Origin: Pithys albifrons albifrons | Lineage: Eukaryota; Chordata; Aves; Passeriformes; Thamnophilidae | Assembly: GCF_047495875.1 (NCBI RefSeq) | Contig: NC_092459.1 | Span: forward strand, 22,119,795-22,183,794 | Length of the DNA stretch: 64,000 nt | Direction: 5' to 3' | Shown here: positions 39,401 to 51,400 of the stretch, one piece after another | Layout of the letters: every line of letters begins with the position of its first letter | How positions within the stretch are numbered: position 1 is the stretch's first letter | Translations under genes and position numbers: made by a program | The notes under the pieces: generated by a model | Database searches by the model: none | The model's input: only the letters and a program-made list of their open reading frames with translations | Told to the model about the DNA's origin: nothing

Positions 39401-42400
39401 ATATTTACCAAAAAACCTGACAAGTTGCCTCATTAGGGATTCTGATGAGCACCAGCAGAATTTGATGCTAAAGTATATTTAACTTTTTTGCCTGAAAAAA
39501 GTCAGACATCTACTACCTAACACTACTTACCTCTAGCCCTCTCTCTTCCCGTGTTCGATCATCTACAGATGCAGAGATCACTCCCCAGCGACAGTCAATA
39601 TCAGACACGTAGCCTCTGTAGAATGGAGATGCAGCACTCAATGCCATCTAAAACAGAACAGCCTCATATGAAAAAAAAGGACAGACCAAGGAATCAAAAG
39701 CAAAATACAGCCCCACTGTAAAGGGAAACATGCTGGTCCAGAAGTAATTCAAGTATATACTTAAGTTCAATGGACTGCCAAAGCCTGTATAACCAAAAAT
39801 CTCAACTTTCTCCTACCTCTAGAAACACCTAGGTGGAGGGTTAGCAGGTTAGCATTAATGAAGTAGCATCTGACACTCTGCAAATGTTTTACCTCTACAG
39901 ATCAGCATTTAAGGAACATAAAAATGATACAGGCAGAAGCAATCGGCTGACAAATCAGCAAGTATTCTGCTTGCACACTTCTAAACTTCAAAAGTTGACC
40001 AGGCAGTCGTTTTATTTTATTTTTGTTTGGCCAAGCACCTTAGCAACACAGCTGGAACATACCTCACTCAGGGCAGGATCTGCTCATCATCCAGACCAGA
40101 CAGATACTTTATTTTTATAACACCTGTTATAAACAGCTGTTTATGACCACATGCTTACAAAAGGGACAGATTTAAATAACTTAAGCTGAAATCCTCTGTA
40201 ACACCAGGCCAGAGTTGAAAAATTAGAAACTATTTTAAGGAGTGAGCTAGCCTTGTTTCCAAGAAAAACTATCCCAATATATTTCTAGAACTACTCAACA
40301 GGAGTCTTGTGCATGTGGGAGGGCAGATGGGAAGAAACAGACAGGAGGGCTGGGAAAGAACAGATATCATCTGTTTTGTGTTGTCATTTGCACATTAAAT
40401 AGATAACTCATGTGACAACCTAGAAATAGTCTGATACTTCTCCCAGAGTACCGAATTTGTAATTTAAATTTTATCTGTTTTTTCACATGTAGTGGCTTTT
40501 GCCATTAAGGAAGAATTCATCTGACAGATGTCCATTACTTACCACAATGGGACAAATCGTGGCTAGCTGATCATAGAGATACCTTGCTTCAGAAATGCTG
40601 CAAGCCTGGAATGTTACCTGTTGGAAAAAGTACAATTGCTATCACCATTTCTATAATCATATTGCAAGCACAGTCTTCCTAGACTTAAGATCAATGATAT
40701 AATAAAATGATTTAAATACAAAGAATTATAGGTTTTTTGGTTGGTTGTTTTTCGATGGAGTTTTTTGTGTGGCTCCACCCCCTACGTCTTGGACACATTT
40801 TTGCCTCACCTATCAGTAGCATTTATATTACCAACTTCTTTCCACACTGTTTCCATGTTCATTAAAAGATTTCAGAATGTTATGCTTCCATGATGAGGCT
40901 AAATATAGAAACACTTACCAGAATCAAAGAAAACTGAGTTAAATCTACAATACACATGGGTCAGTAATGCACCTCCAGGAAAAGCCAGGAACCTACTTAC
41001 TTAGAACAACAGCCAGACCTCATTGTAGATCTAACATTTGTTTTACGTGACGCTAATCCTGTTTTAAAGAACAGTTCAAGATGCCTTTGATCCTGCAAAA
41101 CTGAAAAAATAAATATCTGTGTGTCTACAGTAATTTTCATTAAAAAAAAGTCCAGCTTTACCTGTATTAAGAGGCCAGAATACAGCAAAAGATGGGAATG
41201 AAATGTTACTTGCAGAAGCCATTAATGCTGTGGAAGCCACTGGAAAAGGTAACCCATTGTAATCTTTTTGTGGAATTTGCTCAGAGCAGCATCAAACGTA
41301 AGACACATTTCTAATAGCAGACCTTACCCTCTAGACTTTTCAAACCAACACTATATGCATTTTAAAAATGCAGAGTGATCAATCACCTCAAAACTCTCTT
41401 CATCTTAGCAGTTTACGTACTTACAGATCAGAGGATAACTTAGTTGGGAGTGTACCCCTGTACCACCACCACTAACATTATACAATAGGCTTCAGCTCTA
41501 GACCACCATCATTGCTTGTTATCCAGAAGAATGCCAACTGAACACAAACTTTTCTCTGCCACAGATAATAATTAGGGTTCTACAAAACATAAATGTTCTT
41601 CTCAGCTTGCCACTGAAACCAAATACTACCTCAAGTTAAGACTTAAAAGAAAACCGACCAGCAAATCCCTTCAAAACTCCTGAATTCACTGGTGCCTCAG
41701 TGGTGGCTTTTTTGGGGTGGGATGTTGGTAATGGTGGTGCAGAGAAGCAGCTAAGTATGATTTCTTACCACTAACTCTGGACATTCAGCACTAAGGAGCT
41801 AGTCTTGGAGAGAAGGTGGGTTGACAGGACACCTACACTCTCTTCCCAGACACGATATTTGTCTCTCCTGCCCTCTTCATGTTTATTCCAAAATACAATA
41901 TATCTGAAATGCAGCATGGTTTTCAGACAAACATCCTATTACAGAGAAAAAGGGTATGGCTGCCTTCTCCAGAAGAGGGCTATAGGCACTGATGCCAAAG
42001 GGGTTTCCTGATTTTTCATTTTTATAGATTTTAGAAGTATTTGTAACTATAGCAAATGTAGTGTTCCTATTTGTAACAGCTTAAGTTCATTGTTTATATA
42101 TCCTAACCCCTACCACAGATTAGTAGCCCAAATTCTTTTAGCTATTTAGGCTCTCCTCAAGGTACAAGAGCTGACAACTATCAGAAAGGCCTGCAAAACA
42201 AGACCAAACATAAACCAACAACCTTAAGTCTGAAAACACTGGAAGAACTCCAAAGTCTGAAGAAGAAGAGAATGAAGAACAGAGGGTCCCAGTGACCCCA
42301 GCCCCAAAATCCTGGGGGATGGCACAGGGGTGGGACTGGGGCTGGACTGAGAGATGTGTAAACTGGGGATTGGGTAAGCAATATTACAAAAACCATGAAA

Positions 42401-45400
42401 ATCAGTGTTCTAGGAGGAAGGGGGCAGCACGAAGATGTCATCATGTATTCCTAAAAGCCCCAAGCCTGGCCATTAAAGAATGTACCTTTTTATCTTATCC
42501 TACATTAACTTGGCTCGAAGTCCTGTTTTTGGGGGCACTCATGGCAACAGCACTGCAGGGACAGCACCTCTCACTCCACTGCCAGCAAAGGCTGTCCCAG
42601 CTGAGCTCATTAAGACATTTTTCTTAACCCTGGAAATACATCAAACCAAGCTGTGGCTTGGTGCACAGTAAGAAAAAAAAAAGAACAAAACAAAAAATAA
42701 ACCAACAGAACCACCCCCAAAACACAAAAGGAAGCACACATACTGCAAACTACTTTACAAAAAATAGGTGGTGAATACATGTTTTCTTCTAGTCAGTTAT
42801 CAGGAATTATCAGTTGTTACAGATGCAGCTGCCAGCCTTGTTTTCATTTTCATAGGAAAGAAGAAAGCTACTTATTTTTAAAAATACTCCAGTGCTCTCT
42901 TGCCACTCCCTGCTTTTGCTGTTCTAAGAATACACAGAAAACGGAAAATATGCAAAATGAATAACCAAAAAACCCCTCACATTCCTACAAGACAGCTCAG
43001 TTTCCATCTCCACAGTATCCTTTGGTCATGCCTGAAAGATGACCAGAGTGGAAGATGATCTTTGGCACTTGAAAATTGTTGGAGTTCTAGGAGCAGGTGC
43101 TCGATCAAATGTGGTTTGACCAGTTGAATAAAACCTTCCAGCAAGTCAGCCAATCACATTTGAGTATCAGCAGAAAATAAACACCAAAGCCACTACCTCT
43201 CCTCAGCTGGACAGAGAAAATGTAATGAATGGCTCATGGATAAAGACAGTGAGAAATCACAGAATCAATCAGGTTGGAAAACTTCTGAGATATTTGAGTC
43301 CAGTCTATGACTGAACACCACCAAGTCAACTAGACATGGCATGAAGCGCCACACCCAGTCTTTCCTTTAAACACCTCCTGGGCTGGTGACAACACCACTT
43401 CCGTGGTGCAGCCCGTTCCAAAGTCTAATTATCCCGTTTATAAAGAATTATTTCCTAAACTTCCCCTGCTGCAGCTTAAGACTTCTGTCCTGTAGCTAGC
43501 TGCCCAGGCGAAGAGGCCAACCCTTACCTGGCTACAACCTCCTTCTAGGCGGTTGTAGAGTGTGATAAGGTCTCCCTTAAGCCTCCTCTTCTCCAGGCTG
43601 AACACCCCCAGCTCCCTCAGCTGGTCCTCATAGAACATGTCCTGCAGACCCTTCATCAGCTTCACTGCCCTTCTGTGGACACACCTCCAGCACCTTAACA
43701 TCTTTCCTGAACTGAAGGGCCCATAGCTGAACAAAGTACCTGAGGTGTGGCCTCACTAGTGCTAAGTACAAGGGAAGAATCACTTCCCTATTAATGGCTG
43801 GCCACACTGTTCCTGATACAGCCCAGGATCCCACTGGCTTTCTTGGCCACCTGGGCACACGGCCGGCTCATGTTAAGCCACCTGTCAATCAGCTCGCTGA
43901 AGTCCCATTCTCCTGGACAGCTTTCCAGACACTCTGCCCCCAGTCTGTCACACTGCAGCCTGTCCAGCACCCCCTGCAGGGCTTTCCTACCCTCCAGCAG
44001 ATAAACACTCTGACCCAACTTGATGAGGTGGAGATCACTCACCAGTTACTCTCACAGGCAAAACAGCCTTGACTTGGGGAAAATAACTGAATTTATTACT
44101 ACTCAAATCAGAGTAGAATCATGACAATCAAAACTAAATCTTAAAACACCTTCCCCCCACCCCTCTTTTCTTCCCAGGCTCAACTTCACTCCCAAATTCT
44201 CTACCTCCTCCCATCCCAGCAGCGCAGGGGGACAGGGAATGGAAACGGGGGTCAGTTCATCACATATTGTCTCTGCTTCTCCTTCCTTGTCAGGGGGAAG
44301 GACTTATCACACTCTTCCTCTGTTCCAGCATGAGGTTACTCCCATGGGACAGTTCTCCACAAAGTGCTCCAACATGAGTCCTTGTCCTGGCTTCAGCTGG
44401 GACAGTTAATTTTGCTCCTAAATGCTGGTACAGTGCAGTGTTTTGGATTGTATGAGAATAATGTTGATAACACATTGGTATTTTAGTTGTTGCCGAGCAG
44501 GGCTTACTCTAAATCAAGGACTTCTCAGATTCCCATGCTCTGCCCATGAGCAGGTGCACAAGAAGCCAGGAGGGAGCACAGCCAGGACCCGAACTGGCCA
44601 AAAGGATATCCCATACTATATGACATCATGCTCAGAACATAAACTAGGGGGGAGTTGGATGGGAGGGGCTGACTGTTGCTCAGAGACTGGCTGAGAATTT
44701 GGAAGCAGGTTGTGAGCAACGGTACCACTGAGTATCACTTTTTTCTTGAGTTTTATTACCCCCTCTCTCATTATCATACTATTGCATTTCACTTTATTTC
44801 AATTATTAAGCTATTCTTATCCCCACCCACGAGTTTCACCTTTATCCACTTCTCCTCCTCACATGTGTGAGGGATATGTGTGTGAGGGAGTGTGGTATTT
44901 ATTTGCTGGCTGGGTTTCAACTGTGACAGCCCTTCCCATGCACTACACTTCATGAACTGCTCCAGTGTGGGTCTCTTCCATAGGGGGCAGTCCTTCAGGA
45001 ACTGACTGCTCTGGCATGGGTGCTCCATGGGGAGACAGGTCCTGCCAGGAGCCTGCTATACTGCAGGCTTCCCACAGGTCTGCTTTGTGCATCCACCTGT
45101 TTTGGTGTGGGGTCCTCCATTCGCTGCAGGTGGATTTCTGCTCCACTGTCAACCTCCTGCCTCACCATGGTCTTCACTGTAGACTCCTGGTGACACAGCT
45201 GAGATGCCGCTAGAGCACCTCCTCCCCCTCCTTCTTCACTGACCTTGGTGCCTGCACAGCTATTCCTCTCACATATTCTCACTCCTTTCTTCAGCTGCAG
45301 TGCCATTGTGCAGCTTTTTACTCCTTCTTAATGTATTTATCCCATAGGTGCTACCACTTTGGCTGATGGGCTTGGCTTTGGCCAGCAGTGGGTCTGTCTT

Positions 45401-48400
45401 GGAGTCAGCTGGCATTGGCTCTACTGAACATGGGGAAAGCTTCCAACCACTTCTCACAGCAGCCACACCTTCAGCCTCTCTTCTACCAAAACCTGGCCAT
45501 CCAACTCAATACACCTAGATTTTAAGACTAGATTACGAGACATAACATTACATTTGTTCTTCTATTTCCCCTTTTGCCACACTGACTGAAAATGCATCAG
45601 ATGAATTAAGAAAGTAGACATAAGGCGAGTCTTAAAAAGGGAAGCATTTAGGGAAGAAAACATGCAGTAACATCTTGAAAGCAGATGCACTTTACCTGAA
45701 GACAACAGTTTCCCATTCCAAAACCCATGGCATCCATGTATATATAGTCTGGTTTAGCTGCCTTTGCTGCTTCTCCATCATCATTAGGAAACGTTTCAAT
45801 AAATGGTGATGGCGTGTTCTTATCTTTAAATACTGTGTGAAAATACAGATACTCAGTAACACAGAGCATGAGACTGAACAATTATTTTGAAAAAGAAAAA
45901 AGAAAGAGAGATTGAATTAACTCACTTGGTACATTTATCACAACCTTCTCTCCTCTTCGGTGTCTAATGTTTCTGGTCAGTGTACTATAACAAAAAGAAG
46001 TTTGTTGAATGATCTGAAATTTTCTCTTCAAGCAGATGCTTGTTTGTAAACAATTCTCAGGGTTTCAGAATGTCAATTTTCTATTTATTTAGAGTATTTT
46101 CCTTCAGGATGCTTTTTTTCCTGGTTGAAGATAGACAACACTGATTTTTAATTCAGTAAAGTCAGTCTTATTTTGATGGATTTCACAGTACTTTGCTGAT
46201 AAAATAGTCAGAAGTAAAAGGCTACAGACCTGAAGAACACAAGGGCAAGTTAAAAGATGATGAAGAGGCTTTGTGAACAATGATTTGGGAAGGGCTCTCC
46301 CCATGTGGGTGTGTCCATCGAGCCTGCGCAGTGGATTTTTTAAGTGAGGCACAGCGTGCACAGAACTGGCCCCACACTTTGCTCCTAAGGTTCATCTGCC
46401 ACGGCCCAGTGAGCCTGGACGGTGACAGTGAAGTCTTTCGGACTAGAACCTACAGCCTCCGGTATTCCCAGGAGGTCTCCCATCCAAGTACTGACCGGGC
46501 CTGATCCTGCTGAGCTTCCGAGATCTGATGGGATTTGATGTCAGGGTGGCATTTAATTGCCTAAGCAAGTTGAAAGATATGCTTAATTTTTGAATAAGTT
46601 TCATTCTCCAAAGTCTCACCTTACAGTGAAAATGCCTCTCAGACTACAGAAGTAAAACATGTTCCATTTCAGAGGAACTAGGGCAAGACACTGCTTACAC
46701 TGAGATGTTGCTGTGATGTACCTAAGCAAGAGCTGGATTAACTGTGATGCAAGCATAGGTATGGGATTTCAAACCGGAAACAATTTTGCAGTAGCAAAAT
46801 CAACAACCTTTTGCCTCCTAATAGTGTGAACTATTATACAGTTACTTGAACTTTACGGTTTACGTTCTTAAGTCATACATGTCATCGCAACCCTTTCTGT
46901 GCAAGTCCTCGTGGTATCTGCAGCAACTAGGCAGAGTGCTCTCTATTCCAGTAACATAAAGAATTTGCAGTTATGTCTAAGATATTCAGGCAAAGAAAAA
47001 ATATTCAGCTTCTCAATCAGTGCCCCCAGATATTCTTACCTAAATCTAGGATGCTTATTGATGGCTTCATCTGGAAAAAAGAGGGATTTTGAAGCTCCTC
47101 CTTCTATTGGTGTTGGCTTATATTCCGGCAGTGTAAACCCAGGACACCCTAACCTGTGTAACACAACAATGAGATCCACGCTGTAATGAAAACAGACTGT
47201 GATTTTAAAATGGTCAGATGATCAGAGATTAGGATTCTAGGAGACAACCAGCCAACAACCAGTTTCTGTGGTGGTTACAACAGCCCCTTTTTTCTTTTTT
47301 TAAACCACTAGCCTATCTTTATCGACATTTCCAGTGGCCGAAGCAGGAGACTTCACAGGATTATGTAGAGTATACACACAAATTAGAGCGTGTTAGTTCT
47401 TGTTGTTAATACTGACATGCAACTGCATTTTGTGCCTTAAAGAGTTTCTCTAGAGGATACAGGTTAATGCTGATTGCTGAACTCATTTATCCAGCTCTGC
47501 TCCAAACAACCTACCCCTGTTAAAATACATACCTAAACCAACTCTGTAAGAATTAGAGGTAGTTTTAAATGACATACACATCCCGAGTTTCAGGGGTTTG
47601 TAATTTGAGAACTCTGAAAATCCCTATGAGAGTAAAGTAATAACTAAAGAAATATTGCAGCTATTTGCTGTAAAATATTAAAAGATATGCAAGCTAATCA
47701 GAACACAACCCTTCCCTTTGGGAAACTCTAAGTTTCAAAATCACCTGAAACAAGACTAAGCTTTCAGTACAGCTTAGACAAAAGAATATTTGGCAAGGTA
47801 GAGGTTAAGTAACAGAAGATGAGTTTCTCCACACTGCTCAGTAAAAGGGGCAAAGATTGTTGTCTTGGACAATTGCGTTACCTTGAGAGGCTCTAGTATT
47901 TGGATGGATTAAAAAGCTGGCTGATAAAGCTACAAATAAACTACACAAAATACCAGGAAACACATTTCTGAAAATATTATTTATGCTCAACATGTATTTC
48001 ACTATTGTTTTCTTCTTCCTGGTTTAAGTATACAAGTTGTCCTACAACTTTTAAACCCAGCTTCATCACTTATGTAAGTGCTACACTGTAAACTGCATCC
48101 AGTCCTAAAGAAAGAAAACAACTTTCTAGTCCAGTAGCAAGGGCTCATGAATTTAAGAACTAGGGACACTTGCTCAATATCTAAACTAGATTTTTTTAAT
48201 ATTTAAACATTTTCAAATTGTTCATTTTTAACTGAGTTATTTTAATTTGAATAAACTTATTTCTTTACCTTTCTTCTATTGGCACTGTAGCAAGTTTGTC
48301 TTTTTAAACGCCTTTTTTTTATTATACACACAAGTATATGCACAGAGGCATATATACAAGTCATTGCAAAGAGAATGTGGCATAAAACTCCAAACCCATG

Positions 48401-51400
48401 AAACCTCAGAAATACATGTTAGCACAACTCCAGTCAAACCAACAGGATTTGAAGGGCAAGATAGCAAAAGGCAGAAAAAATAAACTAAACCAGGCTAACC
48501 TAGAGAGAGCTATCTCTGAGGGATGAAACTATGTTTGGGATGATCCATAAGTAATAAACAAACCGTGTTTTATTATTTACTGACTTTCACTGAAGTCCAA
48601 TGTATTGCTCCTACAGTGATGTAAGAAGTATTTATCTGTATCTACAAAGTGATGAACAACTCCCCTCCCCTTATTCCCTGCAACACTGTCCAAAATGTTT
48701 GTATATAATATTTATTTAATGACATAATGTAGTTGTAAAGATTGCAGGGGGGAAAAACCCGATTCTGTAATACACTGAGAATGACTTAACCACTGGACTT
48801 TAAGTAAGTTCTTATTACACCTAATACAGTTCTGATAAAGAGAAAGAATATTTTGTCAACAGACTGTTATTAAAACAGCATTCATGGGGCATAATGCAGG
48901 TGTTTTGGCACCTGAACTTCGCTTCTATTTGAGTATTTTGTATTGTTCCTGCCCTCAGCAAGAATTTAGGGCCACTGCATTCTGTAGTACACAAGAAATC
49001 AGCCAGTAAGGCCCACTGCTTTTCTTCTACTGCAGAGCAACTTTTTCATTATTATAAGCATAACTATCTTCATTCACTTCACTGACCAGACTAGTTAGAA
49101 TGAATCCCTGTCTAGAATTATGTTTGAAAAGAATGTCATGAAGTACAGTTTCTCCTAAGTAATGAAGTACATCTTGAATGTAATTTCTTCAAGAATCTCT
49201 TAACAACAATAAAATGGAGAAAATCTACCCTTTGTAAGGGTGTTATCAACCCAGGAAAGATACTCTCCGTTCTAGACTCAGTAAGTACAGTATTGTATTA
49301 CAGAGGTCTTAAGTCTGTGCGTTCCAAACTACCAGAAGCTTACATGTACTCAGTGAAAAAGTAGTGTTAAAAAATAGATCAGGTTAGCCATGTTTTGCAA
49401 AACTGCTATTTATAAAGATTTAAGTTTGGAAAACAGGTAAAGAGAAACCTTTTATATATGATTTGCTGTATCAATTCAAGATGGCAGACTACTCTAGATA
49501 CAACACTTTATGTTATGAATATTCAGGTATTCTCTCCTAATACAAAATCATCACAGGTTAGAAACAAGCTAAAAATATAGAAGATGCTTATTTGCTTGGC
49601 TCACTACAATAAAAAATTTAGGAAACATGACTGGAACATCAAGTCAGTACTTCAACTGAATCATACTGTCTATTTCATGTACAGCTTAGCTACATGCAAT
49701 AAGGAGAAAAATTGTGTGAGGAGAACAGGAAACATGGCATTACACTTCAACAACCATCTCACCTTGGAAATGATGTCACAGTGCAAATAGCCTCATTTTC
49801 TTTGAGTACAGAAGCAGCCTCTTGACGTCTCTTCCTCATGTTGTCCTGCACAGTGTTGAATTCAGACATGGTTCCCCCATATGGCTGCCCAGGTGTCCCT
49901 TCAATCATGTAACTTCCATATTCAGGTCTCCAGAGTGTTGGGTGGCTACAATAAAAGAATAGCCTCATTTAAATATTTCTGCAACTTCAAAAAAGAGGAA
50001 TTATTTGTGAGAATTTCAGAAATTAATACCACTTGCAAGAAAAATCCCCTAAATTTGATGATTTGATAGAGTAACACAACGTACCTTCCAATGTACCTCA
50101 CTGCCAGAAGGTGGTACAATGGTACCAACAAAGCAAGGCACAGTTGGGCAGTTAGAAGTGTCGCTGTATAGTGCAATAAGCATAATTTGCCTATGTCAAA
50201 TTGCAATCACCTTTAGTATCTGTCTTAAGCTTTGTTTCGTGGGATTTTAACTAAAACTGGAAAGTTCATAACACGCTACTGCTTCCGCAGTAGAAGGCAA
50301 GACAGAAGTTATGTCCCAGTTTTTATTTTACTGCCTGTGAATACGAGGTCCTGTTTCACAAATTTCTCAGGTCAAGAAATGAAATGCAGTTTAAGAGCAT
50401 TAAACTTAAGCCCTACAAAGAAGTACCTTCCCATGCCTTTGTGAAGCCATGGCAGCTCTGTGGAGCATATCCTAGTAGAGGCAGAGCCACTTCTCTCCTA
50501 CTATTCTCTTGACAATAGTTTTTATGCCAAAGCAAAGGGGTTTTTACTCACAGGCTTTCACTAGTCCCTCTACCAAGAGAGACAGGGAAGCCTTACTGGA
50601 AGAGGATGTTAAGGTAGACAGAGAGAAGCTGACAGGCCCAGGGTACAAAAGCCTTTCATATCTATCGTTCTGTAACAAGTGACCTGCTTTTGGCTCTCTT
50701 CAGCCAAAACACTTTGCTGTCTCTGGTCTCATTTCTCTGAGCCCATCAATTAGAAGGTAATTCACAGCTCTCTGGATAGCTGAAACAGGGACATAATGAA
50801 ATTATTCCTCAAAACTCCACAGGGGAGGATAGGGAAAAGCTTTCCTTTGTAGGGGTGTTATCAAACCAGGAGAGATCCTTACATCTACATTTCTAATTCT
50901 TACAATAATGGGAGAGTGGTCCTACAGATGACATGCTTCTCCCCATACAGCCCTCAGTCAGAGATACAGGAGCAGATGCACACACGCATATGCTTTATGG
51001 GGCAGGGATTACTGTGTACATGTGGACACAGAATCAGAGCAAGACAAAAGAATAAACAAACTACAACTTCTGTGGGCTCACCATTACACCCTCCTTTTTT
51101 TCAAAGCAAAACACAAAAAGAACATGGACTGCCTGCAAGTGTGCTCAAAATCTTTCACTTCCTGAACTCCAGATTTATCTGAAAATATCAGTATCTGTGG
51201 TTTACAGTTTTACCAACAGAAGTCTTGAATGTTAAGCCAGGTTTACAAAATTCTGTAGAGTATCATTACTGAAGGACTAAAAAAAAAAAGAAACAGGAAA
51301 CAGCTACTCACTTTGGGTTTACCTTCTCCCCCTTGTCTTGCAGTGTTTGAAGAACTTCCTCACCACAGAGTGCCAGGCGTACTTTCTTGTTCTCATGGTC

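Larger units (their letters stand above)
37418..40542 (-). other. GCLC: Introns 7-10 of GCLC
   Basis: This compact part of the gene has introns of 895 bp (39648-40542), 835 bp (38696-39530), 540 bp (38017-38556) and 486 bp (37418-37903), separated by exons 8, 9 and 10. Intron 11 (36580-37324) is 745 bp. None contains a recognisable repeat. Confidence 0.85.
40618..45695 (-). other. GCLC: GCLC intron 6, rich in transposable elements
   Basis: A 5078-bp intron, more than half of it mobile DNA: a solo LTR (41990-42533), a CR1 LINE (43255-44041), and a long LTR (44042-45513) that itself contains an ERVK-type LTR (44383-44928). The parts at 40618-41989 and 42534-43254 show nothing identifiable apart from an A-rich run near 42665-42710. 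Confidence 0.85.

Noticed and set aside
43438..44042. Three protein-like minus-strand ORFs
   Set aside because: Fragments of the CR1 polymerase, broken by frameshifts; not a host gene.
44617..44680. NRF2-type antioxidant response element in the intronic ERVK LTR
   Set aside because: TGACATCATGC and TGACTGTTGC have the wrong spacing for the TGACnnnGC core.
46446..46549. Possible functional 5S rRNA gene
   Set aside because: The first dozen bases are missing, box A is changed, and there is no T-run terminator directly after the 3' end.
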